Numbered from the stretch's first letter, positions 33,009 to 43,410 are shown. The stretch is DNA of 47,910 nucleotides from Bacteroidota bacterium (GCA_023429825.1 JAEZDC010000096.1:1-47910), one strand, 5' to 3'. Made by a program: numbers and translations. The notes: generated from the sequence alone by a model not told the origin.

Positions 33009-34505
33009 ATGAGCAGCATCAAGCAACTGGCCGGGCAAACAATGTGGTATGGATTGAGTTCTATTGCTGCCAGGTTCATCAACTACTTACTTACTCCATA
33101 TCTAACCTACACCCTCGCCGACAGATCGGATTATGGTAAGATAGGGTTGATCTATGCAGCAATTCCAATTCTGAATATCATATTCACCTATGGTTTTGAA
33201 ACCGCCTATTTCAGGTTTTCAGCCAAAGCAGAAAATAAGAAGACGATCTATAGCACGGCTTCTATCTCTTTATTCCTGTCAACTTTATTTTTTGCCGTAG
33301 TACTTTGGTTCAACCAGGAATGGATAGGTAATGCAACAGGGCTGATTGATTATCCGATGATCATTCAAATGGTGATCGTGATCATAGCATTAGATGCATT
33401 GAGTACTATTCCATTTGCAAGATTACGTGAGCAAGGACGACCAAGGAAATATGCATTTATCAAGATAGCAGGCATTTTGATCAATGTATTCTTTACGTGG
33501 TTCTTTATCAGCTATTGTCCGCAACAGTTGAAGAATGATTCGCAAAGCTGGATCGGCAATATCTATGATCCTTCACTGAATGCAGTGGTCTATGTGGTGT
33601 TGGCAAATGTGATACAGTCGGCATTTACGCTGTTATTGCTGTGGCATGAGATCAGCGAGATCAATTTCAAATTCGATGCGAAGCTCTGGAAAGAGATGAT
33701 GATATACTCTTTGCCACTTGTAATCGCAGGTATGGGTGGTATGATCAACGAAACATTCGACAGGTTAATGCTTCGCTGGTGGTTGCCGGGAAGCGTTGAA
33801 TATAGAGAAGACCAGATAGGTGTGTATAATGCATGTTATAAATTATCTATTCTGATCACATTATTCATACAGGCCTTTAGAATGGGCGCCGAACCATTTT
33901 TCTTCAAACAAGCTGAAGGAAAAGACCCGCAGAGAGTGTATGCAAGAGTGATGAAGTTTTTCGTGATAGCGGTTTGTATCATGTTCCTCGCAGTGGCATT
34001 GTTCATACCTGTATGGAGATGGTTTATTGCGCCGCCTTACTGGGAAGGATTGGTAATCGTGCCAATACTTTTATTCGCCAATATTTTCCTTGGGATCTAT
34101 TATAACCTTAGTATCTGGTATAAGCTCACGAATAAAACCATGGCGGGAGCATATATCACCATTATCGGGGCTGTGGTCACTATCATCATAAATTATCTAT
34201 TTATACCATCTTATAATTACATCGCCTGTGCCTGGAGCCATTTTGCATGTTACGGAAGCATGATGCTGATCAGTTTTATATGGGGGCAAAAAAATTACCG
34301 TATCCCTTATGCCTCAAAAAAACTTATAGCTTATATGGTTATTGCGGCGGGCTTATACTTTGCCTCCCGAGGTTTCTGGTATATAACTGATAATACCTAT
34401 TATCAATTAGCGATCTCTGTAGTACTAATCATATCATTTATCTTATTTGTGGGATCGATTGAAAAAAAGGAACTTCAAAGATTGCGTTTACTAAAACAGA
34501 GCTAA
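33009..34505 (+). CDS. Polysaccharide/lipopolysaccharide flippase (MOP superfamily)
   Basis: A 498-residue polytopic inner-membrane protein with roughly 12-14 hydrophobic helices, beginning SSIKQLAGQTMWYGLSSIAARFINYLLTPYLTY, a typical start for Wzx-like oligosaccharide flippases. It should move lipid-linked saccharides across the inner membrane; the substrate is not evident and no glycosyltransferases adjoin it. A TATTTTTG motif ends immediately before the ATG at 33009, with TTTG about 20 bases further upstream; if it were a promoter the transcript would be nearly leaderless. Confidence 0.9.
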   Translation: MSSIKQLAGQTMWYGLSSIAARFINYLLTPYLTYTLADRSDYGKIGLIYAAIPILNIIFTYGFETAYFRFSAKAENKKTIYSTASISLFLSTLFFAVVLWFNQEWIGNATGLIDYPMIIQMVIVIIALDALSTIPFARLREQGRPRKYAFIKIAGILINVFFTWFFISYCPQQLKNDSQSWIGNIYDPSLNAVVYVVLANVIQSAFTLLLLWHEISEINFKFDAKLWKEMMIYSLPLVIAGMGGMINETFDRLMLRWWLPGSVEYREDQIGVYNACYKLSILITLFIQAFRMGAEPFFFKQAEGKDPQRVYARVMKFFVIAVCIMFLAVALFIPVWRWFIAPPYWEGLVIVPILLFANIFLGIYYNLSIWYKLTNKTMAGAYITIIGAVVTIIINYLFIPSYNYIACAWSHFACYGSMMLISFIWGQKNYRIPYASKKLIAYMVIAAGLYFASRGFWYITDNTYYQLAISVVLIISFILFVGSIEKKELQRLRLLKQS

Positions 34506-34601
34506 CGTTTTCTTTCTTACTTATTTAAGCAGGTTTTGATTATCTTCACTACATATACAACCCGCTCCTGAAAGACCCTAATTTCTAAATAAATAAGTAC
34601 C

Positions 34602-37600
34602 GTGGAATTGACTGCTTCAAAAAAAACTGCAGGTAAGTTGTCTTTTAAACATCTTCCTTCGTTTGCTCGATATGTCAAAACTGACAGGCTGGTTGATTTT
34701 ATCAAGCTGCAGATACAGTTTTCCCGTGATGTAAACCTGCCGCTGCTTCGCTTTTTTGAAAATATGACTGATGAGCAGATGATTGAATTTTCTATTCCTT
34801 CATCAACAGAACTTCTTGATCATTTTATCAATAATACACTACAGAAACAAATAGAAGCCTCGCTGCAGCAATGGACGTCGAATGAACTACCCAAAAACAT
34901 TGATAAGTACTCCATCGCCGTAGAGGATATCACGCTGGTAAGTCTTGTTAGAAAAAAAGCTTTCCTCCAGCTACTCCCTGATTATACAACTGATATCAAT
35001 CTTATCATTGCTATTAGCTCTGAGCTTGCTGATTATTTCTCTGCTTCTGAAACCGCATCGCACAAAACCTATATTGACCTTTTGAAAGGACGGATAGAGG
35101 AACACACCCATTTTATCTCCAGAATCACTGAAACATCGCCGGGAATTATCTATGTATTCGACATCATCAACAACAAGGAAGTTTATGCGAACAAAATGAT
35201 GACGAACCTGCTCGGGTACCTACCAGAAGACTGGCAGCATCTACAAAATGATTTTGTTTCGCAGTTGATCCATCCCGATGATGTGGAGTTGATAAAAAAT
35301 AACCAAAAGGATTTTCAACTTGCAAAAGACGGTGAGATCCAAAGCATCAAATACCGCATTAAAGACAAGCAAGGAAAATACAGGTGGATGAGAACCTATG
35401 AATCGGTCTTTAAGCGAAATGAAAGTGGACGACCATGGCAGGTGATCGGGATTGCTTTAGATATTGATAAAGAGAAACGTACTTCTGATGAATTGCACAA
35501 ACGGGAAGAACAACTTTTAGAGGCTCAGGAGTTAGCAGATATGGGAAGCATTACCTGGAATACTAAAGATAATGCCTGGGAAGCTACCCCTAATGGTTAC
35601 AAGATTCTTGAGATGGGTGCTGATGAAAAGGTGGATACTTTCTTAAGTAAAGTACATCCTGCAGATAGGGAGAAGGTAAAGGAGACAGTTGAAAAACTCG
35701 CTACCAGTGCAGAGCCCTTTGATATTGAATTTCGCTATGTAACTTCTGGTGGAGAAAGAATCATATGGAGCAGGGGCGCTTTGTCCAAAGACAATGAAGG
35801 TAATGCTGTAGTGAAAAGCACAATAATGGATGTTACGGAGCGGCACCACATGCTTAAGAGATTACAGCGAAGTGAGGAGGTAAATAAGAAAGCTCAACGA
35901 TTAACCCATATTGGAAACTGGACATGGGACCTATTAAATAATAAACTGGAATGGAGTGAGGAATTGTTCAGGATATATGGATTAGAACCTACTGGCACAG
36001 TTGATTCATCCATTATTAAACAATTCAATCACCCTGAAGATGCCGAAAAAGTAACTACGATCATTGATGAATCTTACCGTACGCTGCAACCATATGATTT
36101 TTATTATCGGATTATTTTAAAAGACGGCACGATAAAAACCCTTCATGCTATCGGTGAAGTGCTGGCAGATGAACAGGACATGCCCTATAAAATGTTAGGC
36201 ACTTTGCAGGATGTTACAGAAAGAGAGATAATGATCGAAAGACTCAGGCAAAGCGAGATCCTCTATAAGCAAGCCCAGGGCTTATCTCATATAGGAAACT
36301 GGAAATGGACAATACATACCAATGAATTACAATGGAGTGATGAGATGTACAGGATATATGGCATGGAACCCCAAAGTGAAAAAATGACCATTGAAAAATT
36401 CAAATCCTTTATTCATCCAGACTATAAGCAATATATAGAAGACAACCTTGAATGCTCCACATTAAAAAAGAAATACGATGATACTTTCAGGATCATCACA
36501 CCTGATGGTGAAAAGATCATTCATTCTATAGCCGAGATGCAATGTGATGAAAAAGGAAATCCGTTATATGTTATCGGAACCGAACAAGACATCACCGAAA
36601 AGCACCATTTGCTTGAGCAATTGAAAAAAAGCGAGGCCTTATACAAGGAGGCAGAGATATTGGGCAGGATGGGTAGCTGGAGCTGGAACGTTAAAGAGAA
36701 TAGACTGTACTGGAGCGATGAAATTTACAGGCTGTACGATCTCGAGCCCCAATCAGTCGAAGTAACCTTCGATCTGTTTAAGAGCTACATTCATCCCGAG
36801 GACTTCGCTTATGCAACCCAAAGTATACAGGAAGCTTTCAAAACTTTAAAGCTGGATTATACATATCGAATCTTACTTCCTGATGGAGACATACGATATA
36901 TTCATTCTATCGGTGATGTAAAGACAGACGCAGAGGGTAATCCTGATATTTTCATTGGCTCTGCACATGATGTTACAGAAAAACAACTTTTGATTGAACA
37001 GATAGAAGAAAGCCGTGAACTATATAAACAGGCACTGTCTATCGCTAAAATCGGAAACTGGACATGGGACGTTAAAACAGATGTTGTGTTTTGGGATGAA
37101 CAGATCTACCGCAATTTCGGCATGGAGCCTTTCACCAATACAGAGCCGATCACTTTCGATCTATACATGTCTTTTATTCCTGATTCCGAAAAGCAAAAAG
37201 TGCAGCAACATGTTGCTGAAAGTCTAAAAACAAAAAAGGGATACGAATTCATCCATAAGGTGGTTACAGAAACCGGAGAAGAGAAATATCTTCTGTCTAA
37301 AGGTGAAGTTCTTCTAGACGAAAATGGCGACATCTACAAGTTGCTGGGAACTGCACAGGATGTCACAGAACGGGAAAAGCTTATTGAAAAACTACAAAGA
37401 AGTGAAGCACTGTATAAACAGGCGCAGGCTATCGCTCACTTGGGTAACTGGATATTTGATGTAGCAGAAAATAAGTTGTACTGGACTGATGAACTGTATC
37501 GCATTTATGGCATGCATCCACAAACTGAGGGGTTGACCTGGGATAGATTTATGGAGTTTGTGCTTCCTGAGGACCGGCAATTAGTTTCTGCTTTTGCAGA

Positions 37601-39332
37601 CGAAGCGTTGAAAAATGGTAACCCTTTTGAAATGTACCACCGTAATATCCTGAGTGACGGCACCGTAAAAACTGTTCACGTTAAAGGCGAAGGAGTTATC
37701 AATGATGAAGGAATGGTTTACCAGCTTTACGGAACTACGCAAGATGTTACAGAGCAGCAAAAGATAGAACAGCAACTAAGAGAAAATCAAAATTTCATTC
37801 AAAAGATCGCAGATGCCACTCCGTCTGTCATCACCTCTTATAATATCAACACTGGTAAATATCACTTTATTAGCCAGGGATTGGAAAAATTATTAGGATA
37901 CGATCCTAAAGAAGCTTTGGAAAGAGGAATGGAATTCTTCTCAGAAATAATTCATCCCGATGATTTATTAAGAATAACACAAGAGAATATAGAAGCGCTT
38001 TCTGTAGCCAATTCACCTGAAAACGAAGGGTTAGATATAGTAGTAGAATTTCAATACCGGATGAAAAAGATGGATGGCGAGTACCGCTGGTTCCACACAT
38101 TCGGAACTGTATTCGATAGAAACCCTGATGGAAAAGTGGAAAACATCTTAAATATATCAATTGATATTACACAACGTATACAAGCAGAAGAAAGAGTGAT
38201 CGAGCAGGAGAGATTTATCAAACATATTGCAGAAGCGTCACCAACTATCCTTTACCTGTTTGATCTTGAAAAACGTCAATTCCTCTATGTAAATAAGGAA
38301 GTGGCTGAAGTTCTTGGCTATGCTCCTGAAGAGATCACTGCGCTGGGAGATAAAGTGTATCATCTACTTCACCCGGAAGATGACCTGCAAACCAACGAAT
38401 CCCATCTGCGGTATAAAAGCTCTGAAACTGCCCCTACCATGCACCAATTTGAGGGAAGAATAAAAAGCAGGACGGGAGATTGGAGATGGTTGTTAACAAG
38501 AGAGATCGTTTTTAAACGAGATGAGAGTGGAAGAGCTATTCAAGTATTAGGTTCGGCACTCGATATTACGGAGCGGAAAGAGATGGAAAGAAATTTATCA
38601 CGTAAGAATCTTGAGCTCGAACAATCAAATGCCAGCCTGGAAGAATTTGCTTATGTAGCAAGCCATGATCTGCAGGAGCCTCTAAGAAAGATATCCATCT
38701 TTGGTGACAGGTTATTATCTAATCACAAGGATCAGTTGAACGATGATGGCAGAAACTTTCTTAATAAGATAGTGGAATCTTCTAGAAGAATGCAAATGAT
38801 GATCAATGATCTTCTTTCACTTTCGTTGATCTCAGGTGATAAGCATTTTGAAAAAACAGATCTTAATGCAATAGTCCGCGACGTCTTACAAACACTGGAG
38901 TTAAAGATCGAAAAGCGAGGAGCTGTTGTCAATGCAAGTGGCCTCCCAACGATAAATGTAGTGCCGTTCCAATTCAGGCAACTTTTTCAAAATCTTATCA
39001 GCAACTCTTTAAAATTCTCTGTCGAAAACAGAAGCCCGGTAATAAAGATCACATCCGCGCCTGTAAAATACGATGACCTGTTTAAGTACAATCTACCAAG
39101 AGGAAAACAGTATGTAACGATCCAATTTGAAGACAATGGAATTGGCTTCGATAATAAGTTTGCTTCTAAGATCTTCACCATTTTCCAACGCCTGCACGGA
39201 AAATCTGAATATGAAGGAAGCGGTATTGGATTAGCTATCTGTAAAAAGATAGTAGAGAATCATGAAGGAGTGATCTTCGCAGAAGGAAAGCCTGGCGAAG
39301 GTTCCATATTCTCCATGATCATTCCTGCCTAA
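34602..39332 (+). CDS. Histidine kinase with nine tandem PAS domains
   Basis: A 1576-residue soluble-looking sensor kinase. The N-terminal ~170 residues form an unassigned helical region. Nine PAS/PAC modules follow, starting near residues 173, 308, 430, 556, 683, 810, 940, 1068 and 1208, each ending in a PAC motif such as DVTEREIM or DITERKEM. Modules 3-7 are clearly paralogous, sharing IGNWxW and a WSDExYRIYGxEP motif every ~127 residues. HisKA has H1355 in YVASHDLQEPLRK; HATPase_c has NLISNSLKF, DNGIGFD and GSGIGLAICKKIVENHEG. No transmembrane helix is obvious. The start is GTG at 34602; no in-frame ATG lies close by. Ligands are unknown. Confidence 0.9.
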   Translation: MELTASKKTAGKLSFKHLPSFARYVKTDRLVDFIKLQIQFSRDVNLPLLRFFENMTDEQMIEFSIPSSTELLDHFINNTLQKQIEASLQQWTSNELPKNIDKYSIAVEDITLVSLVRKKAFLQLLPDYTTDINLIIAISSELADYFSASETASHKTYIDLLKGRIEEHTHFISRITETSPGIIYVFDIINNKEVYANKMMTNLLGYLPEDWQHLQNDFVSQLIHPDDVELIKNNQKDFQLAKDGEIQSIKYRIKDKQGKYRWMRTYESVFKRNESGRPWQVIGIALDIDKEKRTSDELHKREEQLLEAQELADMGSITWNTKDNAWEATPNGYKILEMGADEKVDTFLSKVHPADREKVKETVEKLATSAEPFDIEFRYVTSGGERIIWSRGALSKDNEGNAVVKSTIMDVTERHHMLKRLQRSEEVNKKAQRLTHIGNWTWDLLNNKLEWSEELFRIYGLEPTGTVDSSIIKQFNHPEDAEKVTTIIDESYRTLQPYDFYYRIILKDGTIKTLHAIGEVLADEQDMPYKMLGTLQDVTEREIMIERLRQSEILYKQAQGLSHIGNWKWTIHTNELQWSDEMYRIYGMEPQSEKMTIEKFKSFIHPDYKQYIEDNLECSTLKKKYDDTFRIITPDGEKIIHSIAEMQCDEKGNPLYVIGTEQDITEKHHLLEQLKKSEALYKEAEILGRMGSWSWNVKENRLYWSDEIYRLYDLEPQSVEVTFDLFKSYIHPEDFAYATQSIQEAFKTLKLDYTYRILLPDGDIRYIHSIGDVKTDAEGNPDIFIGSAHDVTEKQLLIEQIEESRELYKQALSIAKIGNWTWDVKTDVVFWDEQIYRNFGMEPFTNTEPITFDLYMSFIPDSEKQKVQQHVAESLKTKKGYEFIHKVVTETGEEKYLLSKGEVLLDENGDIYKLLGTAQDVTEREKLIEKLQRSEALYKQAQAIAHLGNWIFDVAENKLYWTDELYRIYGMHPQTEGLTWDRFMEFVLPEDRQLVSAFADEALKNGNPFEMYHRNILSDGTVKTVHVKGEGVINDEGMVYQLYGTTQDVTEQQKIEQQLRENQNFIQKIADATPSVITSYNINTGKYHFISQGLEKLLGYDPKEALERGMEFFSEIIHPDDLLRITQENIEALSVANSPENEGLDIVVEFQYRMKKMDGEYRWFHTFGTVFDRNPDGKVENILNISIDITQRIQAEERVIEQERFIKHIAEASPTILYLFDLEKRQFLYVNKEVAEVLGYAPEEITALGDKVYHLLHPEDDLQTNESHLRYKSSETAPTMHQFEGRIKSRTGDWRWLLTREIVFKRDESGRAIQVLGSALDITERKEMERNLSRKNLELEQSNASLEEFAYVASHDLQEPLRKISIFGDRLLSNHKDQLNDDGRNFLNKIVESSRRMQMMINDLLSLSLISGDKHFEKTDLNAIVRDVLQTLELKIEKRGAVVNASGLPTINVVPFQFRQLFQNLISNSLKFSVENRSPVIKITSAPVKYDDLFKYNLPRGKQYVTIQFEDNGIGFDNKFASKIFTIFQRLHGKSEYEGSGIGLAICKKIVENHEGVIFAEGKPGEGSIFSMIIPA

Positions 39333-39369
39333 TTATTGGAGATGAATTAATTTAGTGCAAACTGTTTTC

Positions 39370-40548
39370 ATGCCCTCAACTTCTAATGCGTTAACTGCTT
39401 CAACAAGATATTATTCTTTAGATGTTTTCCGTGGCGCCACGGTCGCCTTAATGATATTGGTAAACAATCCGGGCTCATGGGCTTACATATATGCTCCTCT
39501 TAAACATGCAACATGGCATGGCTGTACACCAACAGATCTCGTATTTCCATTTTTTTTATTCGCTGTAGGCAATGCAATGGCATTTGTTATGTCGCGGTTT
39601 GAACAAAAGGGAGATGCATTTTTTTGGAGAAAAGTAATCACAAGAACACTACTGATTTTCACGATCGGACTCTTCCTGCACTGGTCACCTTTTCTGCAAT
39701 GGAAAGGCGAAGAACTGATTTGGAAAAAGTGGGAGAACATAAGGATATTCGGTGTTTTGCAACGAATCGCACTGTGCTATTTCTTTGCTTCAGTGATTGC
39801 GTATTACGGCAAAACAAAAGGTTCGTTTTACATCAGTTGCATCATTCTCATTTTATATTGGTTTATATGCATGTTGTTTGGCAGTGCATCTGATCCATAT
39901 AGCATCAACGGTTTCTTCGGAACACAATTGGATGTTGATCTATTAGGCGTAAAACATGTCTACAAGGGAGAAGGTATTCCTTTTGATCCCGAAGGACTGT
40001 CCAGCACTTTACCTGCCATAACACAAGTGGTATTCGGCTTCCTTGTTGGTCAATACATCCAACAGAAAGGAAAGAATTATGAAATGCTCAGCAATTTATT
40101 TATTGCCGGATCAGTATTGATCGTTGCAGGTTTTTGTTGGGATATGGTTTTCCCCATTAACAAAAAGATCTGGACCAGCAGCTACGTATTGTACACAACA
40201 GGTTTAGCGATAATGACCATCTCGGTAATGATCTATTTACTGGAGTTTAAAAACGCAAAAGGAGCCTGGAGTAAATTCTTTGATGTCTTTGGAAAGAACC
40301 CATTATTCATTTTTGTGTTGAGTGGATTCCTGCCAAGACTGCTCGCATTATTCAGGTGGGTAGATCATACTGATGCACAGGGTAAACCGGTATACATCTC
40401 AGCATTACCCTGGCTATGGAAGTATAAGTTCATGCCCATCTCCCAGGACATAAGAAACGGCTCATTATTGTACGCCATTTGTATGATCCTGTTTTATTGG
40501 CTGATCGTTTACCTGATGGATAAAAGAAGAATCTATATTAAAGTATGA
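39370..40548 (+). CDS. HGSNAT/DUF5009-like membrane acyltransferase
   Basis: A 392-residue multi-pass membrane protein with about ten hydrophobic helices. It begins TRYYSLDVFRGATVALMILVNNPGS, followed by HATWHGCTPTDLVFPFFLFAVG, which matches the bacterial heparan-alpha-glucosaminide N-acetyltransferase-like (DUF5009) family; the histidine in WHG is the equivalent of the acetyl-accepting histidine in the human enzyme. It may transfer acetyl groups onto periplasmic amino sugars. The ATG at 39370 (MPSTSNALTA) is preferred over a GTG five codons upstream. The next gene on the opposite strand ends at the adjacent base. Confidence 0.87.
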   Translation: MPSTSNALTASTRYYSLDVFRGATVALMILVNNPGSWAYIYAPLKHATWHGCTPTDLVFPFFLFAVGNAMAFVMSRFEQKGDAFFWRKVITRTLLIFTIGLFLHWSPFLQWKGEELIWKKWENIRIFGVLQRIALCYFFASVIAYYGKTKGSFYISCIILILYWFICMLFGSASDPYSINGFFGTQLDVDLLGVKHVYKGEGIPFDPEGLSSTLPAITQVVFGFLVGQYIQQKGKNYEMLSNLFIAGSVLIVAGFCWDMVFPINKKIWTSSYVLYTTGLAIMTISVMIYLLEFKNAKGAWSKFFDVFGKNPLFIFVLSGFLPRLLALFRWVDHTDAQGKPVYISALPWLWKYKFMPISQDIRNGSLLYAICMILFYWLIVYLMDKRRIYIKV

Positions 40549-41265
40549 TCAGGAAAACATCTTTGCGGCTCTTTCAATGCTTTCTGGTTTCCCCACATCA
40601 ATGAACTTACTCCCGGAATGATCAAAGCATTTTATTAATTGTGCTTTTGCAAGATCGAGATATACATCTACCATAGAGAACTTACCTTCTCTATTGATCA
40701 ATGGAAATATCTTGGAACTGATCACATGAATTCCACTGAAAGCTTTTTGCTGAAGCACTGTTGATTCTCTTGCACTCTTCTCTTCACCGGTCTTTATATT
40801 TCTCCATCCACACAAGACATCATCATCATTAAAAAGAAAATACCGCGAAGTTTCTCTGCCTGTTACAGCTAACGTTGCGAGTGCATCGCTTTTTTGGTGA
40901 TAATGTATCATTGCTGCCAGATCAAGATCCGTTAGTATATCAGCATTCATCAGTACGAAATCTTCCTCTCCTTTGAAATACCATGCAGCTTTTTTTAAAC
41001 CGCCGCCTGTTTCAAGCACTACGTCAGCTTCATCAGAGATAGACACATTACTTCCCCAGCCATTATTTCTATTAACTGCATCGATTACCTGGTTAGAAAA
41101 ATGATGCACATTTACGATCACTTCCTTTATACGAAAACGTTGCAGGTATTCAATATTCAATTGTAGTAGACTTTTACCGTTCACTTCCGCCAAGGCTTTC
41201 GGATGATGATCAGTCCATGGCTTAAGCCTCGTTCCCAATCCCGCAGCCAAGATCATTGCTTTCAT
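40549..41265 (-). CDS. MurNAc-1-phosphate uridylyltransferase-like nucleotidyltransferase
   Basis: A 238-residue NTP-transferase. It shows the nucleotidyltransferase signature MKAMILAAGLGTRLKPWT with PKAL, then LETGGGLKKAA and the metal-binding MNADILTD. The short length without a C-terminal beta-helix matches MurU, which makes UDP-MurNAc from MurNAc-1-phosphate in peptidoglycan recycling. It follows, after 6 bp, a kinase gene of the AmgK type, the known partner of MurU. A mannose-1-phosphate guanylyltransferase-like role is the alternative. Confidence 0.85.
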   Translation of the reverse strand: MKAMILAAGLGTRLKPWTDHHPKALAEVNGKSLLQLNIEYLQRFRIKEVIVNVHHFSNQVIDAVNRNNGWGSNVSISDEADVVLETGGGLKKAAWYFKGEEDFVLMNADILTDLDLAAMIHYHQKSDALATLAVTGRETSRYFLFNDDDVLCGWRNIKTGEEKSARESTVLQQKAFSGIHVISSKIFPLINREGKFSMVDVYLDLAKAQLIKCFDHSGSKFIDVGKPESIERAAKMFS

Positions 41266-41271
41266 AGTAGA

Positions 41272-42729
41272 TTAATTTTTTGCGGGAAGTTCTCTTACCC
41301 AATTTGCTTCGTTTGTATGTGCCAGTTCTACTTTCACTTTGTACTTATTTCTTAAATGCCTTGCTGTCTGTTCTGCAGCATAAACACTTCTGTGCTGTCC
41401 ACCAGTGCAGCCAAAATTGATCTGCAGGCTTTTAAATCCTCTTTTGATGTAATCTTCTACGGCAATATCAACAAGATCAAAAACACTGTTTAAGAATTCA
41501 TTCATCTTAGTGCGCTGTTCAAGAAAATCAATTACGCATTTGTCTTTTCCGCAAAATATCTTGTACTCATCAAATCGGCCCGGATTCAAAATTCCCCGCA
41601 TATCAAAAATGAACCCTCCTCCATTTCCACTATCATCAACAGGAAGCCCCTTTTTATAACTGAAGCTATTGATGGTTACTACCAGCGGAGTATTCTCATC
41701 TGCTTTCACAGTTTCAAAGCGCTCGATCATTTCATCACTAACGATCTTATGTAATACCCTGTCAAATTCAGGAACATCAATCCCCAGATTCATATTATCA
41801 ACGAAATATTTAAGATTACGTAGCGCTAAAGGAATACTGCTAAGAAAATGCGCTTTTCTCTGGAAGAAACCCCGAAAGCCATACGCTCCTAATACTTGTA
41901 GCAATCTTATCAACACATACCCGTTGTATTGATATACAAAAGTGTTCCTATTGATGGGTTGTTCTAATAATTTATCAGCCTCATCCATGTAATATTCAAG
42001 TAAACTATTCTTCCACTCATCGCTTAACTCAGCTTTTGCCTGCCATAGCATCGAAGCCACATCGTATTGCAAAGCGCCCTGCATTCCTCCCTGGTAATCT
42101 ATAAAATGTACTTCATCATTCTTCACAATAATATTCCGGCTTTGAAAATCACGGAACATAAAAAATTTGTACTGTGTTCTCGTGAGGTAATTGCTTAACG
42201 CTTCAAAATCATCCAGCATCGCCTGCTTATCGTAAGGGAGTTTTAAAGTATCTAAGAAATAATATTTAAAGTAAAGCATGTCACTCAGGATAGCCTGCTT
42301 GCCAAACTCCCTCGCGGTTAAGCACCAGTCGTAATTCAATCCCTCGTGCCCAAGTATCTGTATACGGGCCAGTTCCTGAAGACTCTTCTGAAACAATCCA
42401 TATACATAGTCATTATGACCATGTTCTTCCAGTTTATTCAACAAACTCTCGGTACCCAGGTCTTCCTGTATATAAATGGATGCATCATCATTCACGGCAT
42501 ACACTTCAGGCACTGCCAGTTGTTTTGAATTGAAATGCCTGCTGAAATTGATAAACGTTCTATTCTCCTGGAGGTTCGTATTATATGTTGCGATAAAACT
42601 TTCATTGCCACTATATATCCTGAAATATATCCTGTCGCTCCCGCTTTGAGGTAACTTCTCTATTCTATCCGCAGCCTTGTGCTTATATAATTGAAATAAA
42701 TCTTTTATGCCTTCAACTGCTGCTTCCAT
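41272..42729 (-). CDS. AmgK-like phosphotransferase fused to a RapZ C-terminal domain
   Basis: A 485-residue two-domain protein. Residues 1-340 form an aminoglycoside-phosphotransferase-like kinase, with a Brenner-type motif D194-F-Q-S-R-N199 and D211 in HFIDYQGGMQG, as in AmgK, the anomeric kinase of MurNAc/GlcNAc. Residues about 347-485 match the C-terminal domain of RapZ, ending with FGCTGGQHRSVYAAE (C441-S448), the region that in RapZ senses glucosamine-6-phosphate. The N-terminal P-loop ATPase domain of RapZ is absent. The fusion and the MurU-like gene 6 bp downstream suggest an amino-sugar recycling pathway with a built-in sensor; the activity is inferred. Confidence 0.88.
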   Translation of the reverse strand: MEAAVEGIKDLFQLYKHKAADRIEKLPQSGSDRIYFRIYSGNESFIATYNTNLQENRTFINFSRHFNSKQLAVPEVYAVNDDASIYIQEDLGTESLLNKLEEHGHNDYVYGLFQKSLQELARIQILGHEGLNYDWCLTAREFGKQAILSDMLYFKYYFLDTLKLPYDKQAMLDDFEALSNYLTRTQYKFFMFRDFQSRNIIVKNDEVHFIDYQGGMQGALQYDVASMLWQAKAELSDEWKNSLLEYYMDEADKLLEQPINRNTFVYQYNGYVLIRLLQVLGAYGFRGFFQRKAHFLSSIPLALRNLKYFVDNMNLGIDVPEFDRVLHKIVSDEMIERFETVKADENTPLVVTINSFSYKKGLPVDDSGNGGGFIFDMRGILNPGRFDEYKIFCGKDKCVIDFLEQRTKMNEFLNSVFDLVDIAVEDYIKRGFKSLQINFGCTGGQHRSVYAAEQTARHLRNKYKVKVELAHTNEANWVRELPAKN

Positions 42730-42815
42730 ACAAATTTGATTTGAACGAAAATAATGCTAAGTGATCAAAGCTGAAAGATGTATCGGTGTAGTAAAACCTG
42801 AATACGCAACATGAA

Positions 42816-43274
42816 TTAAGCTGCAAGAATCTCATTTATTATTTTAAGATGATGCTGAGTATGAAGCTCCAGGAATTTTATGGTACGCTTCAAATTCATA
42901 CTTCCCAGGAAAGGATGCGTAAAGTAATGATGCGATTGCAACAGAGACAACTCGTTCACCCTTGCCTTTGCTTTATCAATTCCAGACTGCATCGCCTGTA
43001 CATCATTCTCTACTTGAGGCTGTACTGCTTTCGGAGCTTTGATCTTACCCCTTGGTATCTTATTAGTTAAATACACATAGCTCCTTTTCCAGTTGAATTT
43101 CCATTTGTATGTAGCAGGATCAGATTGCTTCACCGCATCTATGATGCGTACCATCACCAACGATGTATGCTGTATATGCCAGCCCACATTGGCGGCTGAT
43201 ACGGTAGCAACAAGCTTTTCGTGTGCAGGTATTCTGGCTTGCAGTTCGGTAAGAAGGTCGAGTAGTCGTTGCAT
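42816..43274 (-). CDS. DinB-like (DUF1569-type) protein
   Basis: A 152-residue helical protein with the DinB-superfamily histidine pattern: VGWHIQHTSLVMVRII near the N-terminus and HYFTHPFLGSMNLKRTIKFLELHTQHHLKII at the C-terminus, supplying the metal-binding histidines. The ATG at 43274 (MQRLLDLLTEL) is used; a TTG 13 codons upstream would add basic residues. The activity is not known. It is a distant relative of the gene at 3.5 kb. The 136 bp upstream hold nothing recognisable. Confidence 0.72.
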   Translation of the reverse strand: MQRLLDLLTELQARIPAHEKLVATVSAANVGWHIQHTSLVMVRIIDAVKQSDPATYKWKFNWKRSYVYLTNKIPRGKIKAPKAVQPQVENDVQAMQSGIDKAKARVNELSLLQSHHYFTHPFLGSMNLKRTIKFLELHTQHHLKIINEILAA

Positions 43275-43410
43275 ATGCTTGGTTGTTGTACGAATTAACT
43301 CAAATTTTTTCAAACCAATACAAGCGGAGGATCATGTAATGGGTGTATTGAAGCTTTATCGGTGGGAGAGATGAATAATGTATGCTACTATCATCAAACA
43401 AAAGCAGACT

